A stretch of DNA of 64,000 bases from Vitellaria paradoxa (taxonomy: Eukaryota; Streptophyta; Magnoliopsida; Ericales; Sapotaceae), in the NCBI GenBank assembly GCA_019916065.1, contig CM034237.1:43630485-43694484 (forward strand), read 5' to 3'. Positions 1-11,369 of the stretch are shown piece after piece. The notes below the pieces were generated by a model. It was not told the DNA's origin. It worked only from the letters and a program-made list of their open reading frames with translations, and made no database searches. The position numbers and the translations under genes were made by a program. Within the stretch, counting starts at the first letter, position 1; every line of letters begins with the position of its first letter.

Positions 1-1290
1 TTTAATTCAGTTTGTTTAGAAAATATAATTTTACACGTGCTCGGTATTTTGAGCATAACTTTTGACTCACAAATCAGATTGATGCAAATCTTTTTGGGTT
101 GGAAAGAAAACCTAAAGGGCTACAACTTTTATGTTTTAGCCAAAGCCTAATTCCACCATTTTAGAGGTCAAGACCACATCAGAAGTTACAAACAGAGAGC
201 TATCAGCATATTGGGCTACATCAATCAAAGTTTCGTTTCCCTACCCCCAATATATGGGTATTATTTTTTTATCACAATCAAATTTCATACTTTAAACCTA
301 GAAAATGCTTTAGCTTCAAAATTGAAGGCATAAAATATATTTTAGGAGGTTCGTCATCCTACCTCAATGAAGATATTGGTGACCAAGCCCGTGAAGGAAA
401 AAGGAGTTGAGCTTTGAACACCACCCAATTGGAAAATTTCAAGCTTTTCTTCTTCCTCCAAACAACACCAAATATCCAACCACACTTGATAAAAATATAT
501 ATATTTTTTCCTCTTATTTTTTTCTTCTCTTTGAAGGCACAAAATTTATAAAAATCATAGAAGTGTAGAGAAAGTTATTGGTAGAGAAAATAACCTCCAC
601 TTCACATGCTTCAAAACAACTAAGGTAAGATTATGCATATATAATAGGTAGCATGATCCAAGAATCATGCTTGCTTTTTGACTATCTAACCATATAATTT
701 AAGAGAGGTATTGGAGGATGGATGAAGATGGGTGGCATGATCCGAGAATCATGCTAGCTTTTTGACAAATTAAACAAATTATTTAAAAGATGCTTTAAGT
801 GTTTAAATCATGCTAGCTAAGTAATTTGGAAGAATGTTTTAAAGTCATCAATGTAGGGTCTTCTTTTTGACTAATTAGCCACCTAATTTGAGAGATTGTG
901 AGAGATGTATGGAAGATGGAAAATGAAGTTGCTGAGAAATAATTTAGAGCTACTATTTATGAGTCAACTCAATGAGTGATAAAGTGAGTTGAAGCGATTG
1001 AAGTGAATCAAAGAAAAGGGTTGACCCATGGGTTAATGGACTTAGGTTGAACCAATTAGGTAATTGGGCTAGGAATTGTTTGGATAAAAGTTTAAAAATT
1101 CTACATTAAACTCCCACATAGGGTGAAATTAAATCCGAAAATCTTTCTAACTAATTTTATCATTTCAAAAATTTTCAAATGTTCAATTTCCTATATTTTT
1201 TACTATAATAAATATCACCACCACACTAAAGTAAATTAATTACAAAAAAGAAAAAATCAGATTATTACACTACCTCTTGTGATGCAAGTT
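1..1290. other. AT-rich non-coding stretch, no gene recognised
   Basis: I find no conserved protein or RNA here. A degenerate direct repeat is present: AGCATGATCC..GAATCATGCT at about 650-683 recurs at 734-766, with a weak third piece near 804. Each copy is itself nearly palindromic. It may be the remains of a mobile element upstream of the copia remnant that follows. Confidence 0.4.
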
Positions 1291-3041
1291 TTTCAAACTC
1301 TCATAGTGACCACTTGACGTTCTCACCCTACTCATCTGACGTTTGTGGACTCATCGCCTCCACTTTTTGCTCTTCAACCTTCCTCTGCTGTTTCTACTCC
1401 ATCATGACCTGAGTTTCATCATCTCACCCGGGTAAGAGCTTTTTCTTCTTATCTTAAAGATTGTCATTGCTATTCTGCTATTACTTTCCTTTACGAGCCT
1501 TGCTCTTATTTCGAGGCCAGTTTCAACCCACTTTGGCAATAAACAATAAATGATAAACTCAATACTCTTATTTCTACCCATACTTGGGACTTGGTTAACT
1601 TGCCATGTCACAAAACTGCAGTAGGGTGTAAATGGGTTTATAAAATAAAGACTCGAGTAGATGGATTAGTGGAGCGCTATAAAGCTCGTCTTTTTACAAA
1701 GGGATTTACTCAAGAATATAGCATTGACTATGAGGAGACTTTTAATCCAGACTTTTGCCTGACTTTTTTTCGATCCCTACTTGCTGTTGCAGCTATTCGA
1801 CGATGGATGTTATTCCAGATGGATGTCAAAAATGCCTTCCTTAATGGTGATCTTACTGATGAGGTTTACATAACACCTCATCCTAGATATTCTCATCCTC
1901 CTCAGTAAGTTTGTCAACTTCGTAAGGCACTCTATGGGCTTAAACAATCTCCTTAGGCTTGGTTTTCTAAGTTTAGCTCTGTTTTAGCCCAGTAAGGTTT
2001 TGCACCCAGTGCCTATAACTCTGTATTATTTATTCGTCGCTCTTCTACTGGTATCACTTTTCTACTGGTATCATTCTTCTATTGCTTTATGTTGATGATA
2101 TAGTTATCACTGGTGATAATTTATCTGAGATTAATGCACTTTAGCAATTTTTTAGTCAATAGTTTGAAATGAAGGATTTGGGCACACTTAGCTATTTTTT
2201 GGGACTTGAGGTCACTTCCAGTTCTCAGGGGTATTATCTCTACCAAATTAGATATACTTCTGACCTTCTATTTCGAGCTGGTCTCATTGATAATAAAACC
2301 GTTGATAATCATTTGGAATCCAATGTGAAGTTACTTGCAACTGAGTGTGAACTCTTGCCTTATCCTACTCTTTATTGATAGCTTGTTGGGAGTCTCATTT
2401 ATCTCACTGTAACTCGCCCGAACATCTCTTATGTTGATACTTTGGTTAGCTAGTTTATGCATGTTTCTAGATCTACTCACTATGCAGCTATTTTTCGGAT
2501 TCTGAGGTACATCAAGAGTACTTTATTTCATGGGCTTCGCTTTTCCCCGTCCTCCCCATTATAGTTGTATGCCTTTTAAGATGCTAATTAGGCTGGTGAT
2601 CCTACTGATTGTCGCTCTAGTATTAGGTACTACTTTCTTCTTGGCACTTCACTTATCTCTTGGCGAAGTAAGAAGCAATCTATCATTACTTACTCCAGCA
2701 CCGAGGCTGAATATCGTGCACTTGTTGACATCACTTATGAGCTCTTTTGGCTTCGCTGGCTCCCTGCAAATATGGGCCTTTCTTTCTCACGTAGCACTCC
2801 TCTGTACTGTGATAATATTAGTGCCATCCAGATTGCCTATAATGATGTCTTTCATGAGCGCACAAAGTACATAGAGATTGACTATCATTTCATTTGTCGT
2901 CATGTCAAGCAAGGCACTATTCAGTTGCACCATATTTCCTCTACTGACCAACTTGCAGATCTCTTCACCAAATCTCATCATCTTAGTCGTCATCGTGAGC
3001 TTGTGTCCAAACTCAAGTTGGCTTCTTCATTACCACCTTGA
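1290..3041 (+). pseudogene. Ty1/copia pol remnant (reverse transcriptase and RNase H)
   Basis: Broken pol of a Ty1/copia retrotransposon. Recognisable copia RT motifs are GCKWVYKIKTRVDG and VERYKARL (from 1625), [13 protein letters not shown] (about 1815-1855) and the catalytic LYVDDIVITGDN (about 2085-2130). RNase H motifs follow: AEYRALV, PLYCDNISAIQIA (about 2800) and DQLADLFTKSHH (about 2950-2985), ending with a stop at 3039-3041. The reading frame is interrupted by several stops (for example near 1906, 1953, 1996 and 2378) and changes frame between 2380 and 2770, so it cannot make a protein. A purine tract at 3038-3052 and an LTR at 3053 follow directly. Gag and integrase are missing on this side. 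Confidence 0.9.
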
Positions 3042-3052
3042 GTTTGAGGGGG
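3038..3052 (+). other. Polypurine tract of the copia remnant
   Basis: The G-rich purine run TTGAGTTTGAGGGGG lies directly before the LTR start TGTTGACA. This is the expected plus-strand priming site of a copia element. Confidence 0.75.
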
Positions 3053-3258
3053 TGTTGACATATGTAGAATATAGAAATTAGGAAATTATAATTTCGTATA
3101 TGTAGACATTAGGAAATCATTTTCATTATAGGTCTTTATTTTAGTTTTCAATTTTATTTTCTAACTTTGCCTATATAAAGGCTTTTTCTTTATATTCTTG
3201 TACATACAATTCTTAATACAATTATTTTCTCTTTTATTTTATTCCAAATTCTCTGTAT
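3053..3258 (+). mobile_element. 3' LTR of copia remnant, truncated at its end
   Basis: It starts TGTTGACATATG right after the polypurine tract and contains TATATAAAGGC near 3172. Its sequence matches the reverse complement of 4283-4503 over about 205 bases, roughly 85-88% by eye. The match stops after TTCTCTGTA at 3258, where gag sequence of an oppositely oriented element begins, so the last part of the LTR is lost at a rearrangement junction. Confidence 0.85.
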
Positions 3259-3661
3259 GATAGTCAATAATAGACTAACCAGACTCTTGTCGCATTTGAT
3301 AAAGCTTAGATTCCAATTGGAATTATAAAGCAGCATCACTAGTGCAATTATACCAATTGGCTAGAAACTCCCAGATAGCGTGAGCATTTCAAAACTTAGG
3401 AGTAAGACTTTGAATGGCAAGACTGGAAGTATTAAACCAGGAAATAATCTTACAGTGAGCGCTGTCCCGATCTTTAATACGATTGTCAAACTCTTCTTAG
3501 TATTTTTTCTAATTTCTATGGCTTGAGACATTGACTTGTGACATACCTCCAAAGCTTACATCAAATTAAACACACGAACATCTATTGGGCCCAAATATTG
3601 TACTTGGAGCTGTCAAGAATGATATCGATTAGGCGTACAATATCGTTTTGAGAAGCCATGG
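3259..3661 (-). pseudogene. Copia gag fragment, minus strand
   Basis: Read on the minus strand from the ATG at 3661, the start MASQNDIVRLIDIILDSS and then KYNIWAQ resemble the N-terminus of plant copia gag. After a frame change, about 3500-3300 gives NRIKDRDSAHCKIISWF and AIWEFLANWYNCTSDAAL, typical of the gag UBN2-type region. Internal stops are present and the fragment ends abruptly at the junction with the LTR at 3258. It belongs to the element whose primer-binding site and LTR lie at 4271-4503, so it points away from the pol remnant at 1290-3041. Confidence 0.75.
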
Positions 3662-4270
3662 TAAAGAAAGTGAACTGAGATGACAGAATTTGTAGAAACA
3701 AAGGACAAATTCTAAATCAGAAGGGTCAAAAATCCTAAGAACTAGTCTAAACCAGATAAAAAACTACCCAACATAGGGCAAAATTGGTTGAAACGTGTCT
3801 TGGGTCGGTCCAGACCAATTTAACTAAATCGGATCCAAGTTGCACAGCTAAACCAAATCGAGCACCGAAGCATCCCAGGTTATGCTGTTGCTGACCCGCC
3901 TGTGAGAGAATGCCGAACAAGTGACATGGACGGCAAACATCAAGAGACACATCATGGCCAGAAGGAGGCTCCGCCCGCAAGCAAGTGCGTGGGTAAGCAA
4001 CCGGGATCTAATGGCGCGTGAACAGCGTGTGGTCGAAGCGAGATTTGGCACAGACAATATAGGCAGCACGTGGAGGTGCGTGCGACGATGTTTGGTTGAG
4101 AAAAAAAAACTGTAGACTCGTCTAGAGAAGATGCAGCAACTGCTATATTTTATTTCAAAATTTTATCGGATAGAACGAAAGATAGAAAGGCAAAAATAGA
4201 AAGACCTCAAGATGGTTCATGACGATGCTATGGCGATTAAAACACCAAAAAATCAAAGAAAAAAAAAGAG
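3662..4270 (-). other. Untranslated leader of the inverted copia fragment
   Basis: This lies between the primer-binding site (4271-4282) and the gag start (3661) of the minus-strand copia fragment. No conserved coding sequence is seen; short open frames on both strands here look accidental. Confidence 0.5.
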
Positions 4271-4282
4271 ACTCTGATACCA
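4271..4282 (-). other. Primer-binding site of inverted copia fragment
   Basis: The plus strand ACTCTGATACCA reads TGGTATCAGAGT on the minus strand, the initiator tRNA-Met primer-binding site common in plant copia elements. It directly follows the LTR at 4283, which fixes the orientation of this fragment. Confidence 0.85.
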
Positions 4283-4503
4283 TGATAAAATAAAGAAAAT
4301 ACAGAGAACTGGGAATAAATAAAAGTGAAAATAATTGTATTAAGAATTATATGTGTAAGAATACAAAGAAGAAGCTTTTATATAAGAAAAGTTAAAAAAT
4401 AAAATTAGAAATTAAAATAAAGACTTGTAATGAAAAGAATTTCCTAATATCTATATATGCAAAATTATAATTTTTTAATTTCTATATTCTACATATGTCA
4501 AAT
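4283..4503 (-). mobile_element. 5' LTR of inverted copia fragment
   Basis: Its reverse complement runs from TTGACATATGTAGAATATAG to CTTTATTTTATCA and is homologous to 3053-3258. It is followed on the minus strand by the primer-binding site. Together with 3053-3258 it makes two inverted LTR arms separated by about 1 kb. Confidence 0.85.
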
Positions 4504-7500
4504 TTACCTATTTGTTGGCTCAACTTTTGTTGCCCAATTCATAACATCTTCTAGTAGATTTCTTGAGCACTCACTGGAGAAACGGTGAAAAGGAACTTAT
4601 TGGGAAACAAATCATCAACAAAGAGAGAGAGTATATATAGCTGAATTTCAAAAATAGACATGACAGAAATCCATTTGCAGGGCTTAGTGGTTGAGAATCT
4701 TGAGATGGTTGTTAGGTATAATCAAAGCAAGTTGGGAAGCCACATCAGATGGGATTAATTCCACTTCAAATAGATGCTCTGTCTCGAAGCTTCAGAGTTA
4801 ATACATTCTCTGGATGAGCCCTTATCCGCCCTTTATTTACTGTAATGCATCAATTATATGTATGTATGTATATATATATATATATATAATATTAAGATTT
4901 GAAAAGAAAACTCGGACCAAGCTAGGTGCTTTGCAGTTCAAGAAGCGCCAGACAGATTTTAAACATTGGTCCTACAACTAATTGACACTCCAATCAAACA
5001 TGACCAGATTTTATTCTCCATACACATGATGAGCCAAATCTGCTTGGCAATGTGATCATTTGTCGAGGGGAAAAAAAAAAAAAAAAAAAACAAAGAAAGA
5101 CAGAAAGCGCTTTTTTTTTTTTTTTTTTTTGGAGCAGAGAAGAAATATCGATTATTTTTTCATATTTTAGAACTCAAGTAAATAAGAATATATAATATTT
5201 TATATTTTCTTCTTATATACTTTTTTTTTTACTTTTTTTTTTCTTCTTAAGACTACGCTTTTTTTTTTTTTGAGCATAGAAGAAATATCTTTTATTTTTT
5301 TATATTTTATAACTCAACTAAATAAGAATATATAACATTTTATATTTTCTTCTTATATCCTTTTCTTTTTACTTTTTTTTTTTCTTATTAAGACTCCATT
5401 TAGAATAACAAAAATTTTTAAAAATAGTAAAAAATACTAAAAAACTCTAAAAGTTATTAACTTTTTATTTTACTACAACAATTACGAATTCACAATTTAT
5501 CTCACTTTTTGTCACTCTAAATATACCCCAAGTCTTTGATTTTGCTTGGCAACTTAAAGTAAGTTATTTTATTTTGGTTTATTTTTTTCATTTGTTATAG
5601 TTTTCTTTCACCGGTTTGGCATATTATTTATATTTTTAAAAAATTATAAAAAATACTCAAAAATAAAAAAGTCACTTATAAGTAAAAAAAAAAAACTTAT
5701 TTTAAGAAAGTCAAAAAAGATTCTGAATTTTTTATTTGTAAGTATTTCTTTTCTATTTTTTTTTTTCAAACATAGAAGATGCTTTTCATTTTTTTTTTAT
5801 GTTATACAACCTATCCAAATGAGAAAATATATTTAATATTTTATTTTGTTTGTATTTCTCTTTCTGTTTTTACCTCTTTTCTCCTTAATAATTCTCTGAA
5901 TCTGTTTAATAATATATCCAAAACAAATTGTTTTATTTCAGGATACTTTTTCATTAGATATAACTTTTTCATTATTTTTTATTTGATATCTTTTAGGCAT
6001 GTTATTGATATTTAAAAAATTAAAAAAAAAATTAAAAATAACAAAATTAACTAATGAGTGAAAAAAAAAACCAACTTTTTTTAACAAAAAATTCAAAAAA
6101 GAAATCACACGTACGTGAATTTCTTTTACTTATTGAAATGTTTTTTTAATTTTGAATAATATGCCTTAAAAAACCAAATCAAAATTAAATCAAAATTTGA
6201 CCAAAAAACTATTTAAGACAAAAAGAAAAATTGAAATTTTTGAACAATATGCCTAAAAATACTTAAAAAAAGAATTCTATTTTTGAATTTAAAATAACTT
6301 ATATCCAAACCGTTTAACAGGTTATTACTAAATTCGTTTAATAATTATTTGTTATTAAGGGTGAGTTTGGATTGAAAAAAAGTGAGATAAAATGAGATAA
6401 AATATGGTTTGAAAAAATTTTTTACGTTTAGTCCACACATCTCAAATCACGTTTTTTATAGATGAATAGTAAAATTTTCATTCTGATGAATTAGATTTCT
6501 GTTTGGACGGATTCAAAATTTTGGACAGTCATGACTTCTTTGCATTATAATCCGTCCAAACGGATTGTAGAAACTATTTGGACAAAAGTTGGATGCACAA
6601 ATCCGTCGGAACGATTTCTACAATCCATTGGAACGGTTTCTATGACCCCACAAAAAATAGTTAAAGTAAGTGTTATTCGGTAGTTTGAAAGTTCATGGTG
6701 AGAATGGTAAAAAAATTTTTACTATTTGATTGACCAAATTCTAATTATCGACTTTTTTTTTTGAAATATATTGAACTTGTTTTGAATTTTGAAAAAGACA
6801 AAAATTTATAAAAATGTATAGATATTTTTAAAAATTTTTAGAGATTTTTCCCAAAATTTAATGTGGTAAATGTGCCCTAAATAAGTATAATTGAGTTTTA
6901 ACTAACAATCCGCTTTAAATCTGTCGACCGAACCTGTTCATTTGCCGGCTCTGCTTTTGATTTTGATCCTATTGGGCATGTGGCAGTGAGTATAAAATCA
7001 TAACAGTGGAAGTTTCAAAAAGCCATCTAGAAGTAATTATTCCAAACCCCCAAAGATGGAATTAAAGTAGTTTCTGCATGTATTTAAATTACTTCAAGGT
7101 GAAGTTTCAGTTGAGACCCATTTGATTCTTCCAATAGCAAAAGTTTGTCTTTCTTTAGTGAGATTGATATGAAATGGATCGATGGAATAATTAAAGGTAC
7201 GTAATAGAGTAATAAGTTGTGCGATTATTCCCCAATGGAAGCCTCTGTCCTAAGGAACCAGCTTCTGTTTAGGGCTGCGATCTAGTTCATCTACCTCTTA
7301 TATATATATATATATATATATACACTATTAATCACTCGTGCATGAACAATAATTAGTATCAAAATTTCTTATATAATTAAAATTTTGGACAAAAAATTTA
7401 AATAAAAAAAATTATAATAATTCATAAGTTTTAATTTTTTTTTCCAAAACTTTAAACTTTAATAACTATAACATATGTTTAAGTCTTTCTTCAATTAATT

Positions 7501-7828
7501 TTTGGTAAATACAATATAAGAAAATATAAATTATAATACTTTAATTTGGATGGTTCAACTTCTTAAAAATTATAATTTGACAGAATTTAAGTTGACAGTT
7601 TTGATTTACATTTGATATCCACCCTATAAATATGATAATTTAAATTGCGCATACCGTTTTGTGATATAGATGTTAGTGAAGTTCACTAAAATAAAAATTG
7701 AGTGGGAAATTAAAAATATAAAAATGATATCAATCGTTAAATGTAACAAAAAAATAATTTTTAACCGTTAGATATTAATTTATGAGAGAGATATTTTAAA
7801 AAATTGTTGTGTTTTATTACACACTCAC

Positions 7829-7864
<36 letters not shown>

Positions 7865-8490
7865 ATTCTTCCCATATTCATTCGAAAGACTCGCGCTAGT
7901 GAATCTAGTGATTAAGCTGTTTGAATGACCATGTCTACACATACTTGTGAAGTTGAATATCAAAATATCCAAAGCTTTAAAATTTTATGGTTGAAAACCC
8001 TCAAAATTAATAAGACTTTTAGCCAAAATAATTGAACCCAATTAATAAAATATTTAATTTTATTAAATTTTTACAAATTAATTGAATTTAATAAAACATA
8101 TTAATTAAATTAATTAAAGTAACAAAAATAAAAATATATTAAATATAATTTAATTATATTATTTATTAAAAATCATTTTAGTTTAATAAAATATTTGAAT
8201 AAGATCAATAATTCATTTTAATATGAAATAACAAAAATAAACAAAGTGTTAAAATTGATAAAATATTTATAACAAAAAAAGAGAGTAAAAATACTTTTTT
8301 GTTTATATTTTTTGTTTAACTTTTCAATTTTTTTTGAAACAAAAAATAAAAATTAGTTTAATAAACACGTTTATGTTACAAATTTTTTAAAAATTGCAAA
8401 CATAAATATAAAAATAGTAAATATAAACTTTACCAAATAAGAATTTAGTAAACGAGCTAAATTTGAAAATAAATGTAAAAAAAAAAAGTT
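4504..8490. other. AT-rich intergenic DNA with simple repeats
   Basis: No gene is recognised. Contents: AT microsatellites (4867-4890, 7301-7322, 7829-7853) and a poly-A/poly-T pair (about 5071-5090 and 5109-5130) that could fold back. The stretch at 6355-6660 carries several inverted copies of a GGACGGATT/AATCCGTCC motif and looks MITE-like. The stretch at 8170-8400 resembles the interior of the MITE family at 44116-44759 and 62182-63146. Confidence 0.5.
5105..5395. repeat. Tandem duplication of a T-rich unit of about 150 bp
   Basis: The unit CGC-poly(T)-GAGCA..GAAGAAATAT..AAATAAGAATATATAA..TTCTTCTTATAT occurs at about 5107-5255 and again at about 5256-5395. A weaker related stretch is seen at 5750-5870. 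Confidence 0.6.
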
Positions 8491-8495
8491 AGGCC

Positions 8496-9168
8496 TATAA
8501 GTACAAAAATAACTGGGGGCACGTGGCATTTTTGCAAACACAAAAGCATAGTATAGAAATGCGTTCGGCATTGGTCTAGTAATCAATTGACCACTATAAT
8601 TGGGTCCCACCACTAAGTAAAATTATGTTAGTGTGATTTTAACCATAAATACAAAATAGAAATAAATGAACTAAATTTATTATCTCGTAGTTAGTCTGGT
8701 TAGTTCATTACTTTTAGACAGATGTGACATCTAGAAGCCTCTCAAGGCAATAGTCTGTCTATTATATTCACTCATCATCTCAAGTGCATTTAATACTGAG
8801 TGGGAAGTATTAAATGTAGAATGGAAGACATTTACAAGAAAGTAAATCGTCATGTACCTTAATATATGTATACATAAAAAATACAAAATCATTACAATTT
8901 AATTATTTATAAATTTATTTATTTACTCTATCTTACTATAAATACTAGACTTAGCCCCGAAATTCAGGTACTCTCACTATTGTCAACTGTTTACTTCACT
9001 CTTCTATTACAACTCTCTCAAGCTTATTCTGATTTTACCATTAGAGGGTTTTTGGTTAAAGACCCTCTCCGGCTATTTCCTCTGACTTTTCTCATTCTGC
9101 ATGCTTGAATTCTATTTTTTCAATTGACGTGGTGAGCAAGTCCAGTGATACTTTTTATTAGCTAATCA
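8496..9168 (+). mobile_element. 5' LTR of gypsy element
   Basis: Homologous along its full length to 23065-23732, with shared landmarks such as CAATTGACCACNATAATTGGGTCCCA and TTAGTTCATT. It follows the target copy AGGCC and ends just before TTGGTGCCCACGG. TCTTACTATAAATACTAGAC at about 8931-8950 contains TATAAATA and is a plausible LTR core promoter. Confidence 0.9.
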
Positions 9169-9169
9169 C

Positions 9170-9187
9170 TTGGTGCCCACGGTAGGG
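9170..9187 (+). other. Primer-binding site of gypsy element
   Basis: TTGGTGCCCACGGTAGGG immediately after the 5' LTR resembles the tRNA 3'-end complement (TGG-GCCC-type) used by plant gypsy elements. The exact tRNA was not assigned. Confidence 0.65.
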
Positions 9188-9254
9188 CTTATTTCTTTAT
9201 TCCCCACATCCTTGTATTCTTAAGAATTGTGTGTTTTTAGGAATTTCATCAACA

Positions 9255-10263
9255 ATGACTTCAGGCGGTGATACAACACCTTCACGATCTCCACGAGGAG
9301 TGAATAAAATAGAGCTTCTTAGACAGAAGAGAATGCATTTACCATCACAACTCTAAGACAAACAATAAGGAGACAATGCAGGGTCAGTGATCCTAAGGCA
9401 GTTAAGAGATGGCAGAATTTACAATCTGAAGCTGACATGAAACAAGCTGAATTGGAAGAGATCCTTCAAAAACTCAGTAAGGAGAAAGAAAAACGGACTA
9501 TGGTCACTCTGACTATGAGCACTCTGGAAAGTTCAACCAGCGGTGATGTGGTGTTGACAAAAACAAAGAAGTCTGAAAAGTCCAAAGAGGCAGGAAAAAC
9601 ACAGTACGTTGAACGGGAAGGTTCAGAACAATCCACTCAGATATGGTGAGGAAAGCATTGGGAAGGATTTCTGCCTCCCTATTTACCAGTGACATAATTG
9701 AATCTGAGCCCCCAAAGAAGTTCGTGACCTCTTGTTTCACAGTGTACAATAAAGAATCAGGCCCCTTACAACATTATCGACACTACATACAAGCTATGAC
9801 ATTATAGAGTTGGGATGACCAGCTCATGTGCCAAGTATTTCCATCCAGCTTGAGGGATATAACTCCCTAGTGGTTCCACAAGTTACCCATAAGAAGTATA
9901 AGTTGCTAGAAATAGCTTGCCGAGGAGTTCGTCACAGGGTTCTTGGTCAACGCTAAATAGCCAAAAACTGCTAACATGATTCTAGTTATGAAGAAAAAGA
10001 GTAATGAGAGCCTTAGGGATTATTTCCAGAGGTGCATGTAATTGTATAACAAGCTTGAAGGCTACACCGAGCAGTTGGCAATGACTTCCTTTAAGCTGGG
10101 GTTGTAGAAAGAAGACAAACTCTGGTTTTCCTTGACAAAAAAGCCAACAACAAACATGTCTAATTTAATATGTCAAATTGAGAAGTATGCTAGGGTAGAG
10201 GATAAGACAAAGCCTACCAACCAGAAGGAGACAAAGTCATCTGAGTCAAAGGGAAGAAAATAA
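9255..10263 (+). pseudogene. Gypsy gag, decayed
   Basis: The frame begins ATG ACT TCA GGC at 9255. The central part at about 9800-10230 carries the retrotransposon gag (capsid) pattern: VFPSSLRDITP, WFHKLPIRSIS, MKKKSNESLRDYFQRC, YNKLEGYTEQLAMTSFKLGL and ICQIEKYARVEDK. It ends in a lysine-rich tail before TAA at 10261. Several stops and frame changes (for example near 9355, 9648, 9868 and 10107) interrupt it, so no functional capsid can be made. Many stops sit where the family has Trp, Gln or Arg, as expected from C-to-T or G-to-A change. Confidence 0.85.
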
Positions 10264-10309
10264 AAGAAAGAAGAAGGGATTTCATTGACGATAAGAAGTC
10301 CATTTTCAA

Positions 10310-11318
10310 AGTTGTTAACATAGTTTTCAAGGAGTCGATCTTCAGAATTCTCCCCCAGATCAAGGATAATCCATACTTTAGTTGGCCGAAGATATTACCT
10401 AATTTTCTAGGTAAGGAGAACCATAAAGCTTACTATTCGTACCATCAAGATAAGGGCACCATACAGGAGCTTGTCAATTTTTATGGTATAACTAGAAGAT
10501 TTAATCAAAGAAGGCCATCCGAAAGAGTACATTGATGAGGTAAAGATAAGGGTAGCAAATGATTAACCTCAAGCTCCATGGGGGATCAGAATGAAAAGAG
10601 GTGAGGAACTAGAGAATGAAGAAGATTACGTAAAAGAAGCATAACCCCCACTAAAGGTTAGGCCAAGGAGAGAAGTACAAAGACCAGCAGTTATCTATGT
10701 TATTCATATGAAAAATTACCCCTAGAGTATTGTCGCTTATCCCTGAGCAAAAGAGCAAAACACTGGGAAAGTAGGGGGTGCTTGAAGTTGTTAGTTCCCC
10801 AAGCAAATGCCTAAGGAGAAAAAGTGCTCAGGGAATATCATTCTATGAAGATAAAAGTAAAAGGGTGTAACAACCACATAATAATGCATTGGTGGTCATA
10901 TTGAAAATGTTTGAATCGGATGTGAAAAGGATTCTAATTGATGCAGGCAGTTCAATTGAAGTTATATTTTTTGGTCTATTCAAAAAATTGAGACTCACTG
11001 ATAAAGATCTGAAGTCTGCTGAATGTCCACTTATTAGTTTCAATTCTACTCCAGTTTGGCCATTGGGGAGGGGTCATTATTCCTATTCGGGTTGGACTAG
11101 TGGAATACGAGGTGGAGTTCATAGTAGTAGATGCACCATCTTGCTACAATGCAATAGTAGGAAGATCTTGGATTCACATGTTGAAGGCAGTCCGCTCTAC
11201 CTACCAACAATTTCTTAAGTTCGCATATAGAGATGAAGTAATAGAGATTAGAGGTGATCAAGATACATTAAGGAAGTGCTTTATTGTTGCTTTGAAATCC
11301 AAGCCCCTATCTAACTAG
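10310..11318 (+). pseudogene. Gypsy gag C-terminus and aspartic protease, decayed
   Basis: About 10340-10480 encodes a zinc-knuckle-proximal segment (RILPQIKDNPYF, HKAYYSYHQDKG). About 10888-11318 is the retropepsin-like protease: ALVVILKMFESDVKRILIDAG with active-site D-A-G near 10937, then IFFGLFKKLRL. After a frameshift near 11060-11100 it continues with YEVEFIVVDAPSCYNAIVGR and SWIHMLKAVRSTYQQFLKFA, matching the flap and C-terminal part of this family. The stop at 11316-11318 lies where the polyprotein would continue into reverse transcriptase, which is missing. Confidence 0.8.
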
Positions 11319-11369
11319 GTTTAACTCATAGAGATGAGGTTGGCAGGCTACTTGATGCTAACGCCAAAA

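Noticed and set aside
3747..4115. Several overlapping open frames of 64-77 codons
   Set aside because: They fall in the untranslated leader of a minus-strand copia fragment and conflict with one another.
5779..6015. Hydrophobic 78-codon open frame
   Set aside because: T-rich DNA gives Phe/Leu-rich translations by chance; no homology or gene context.
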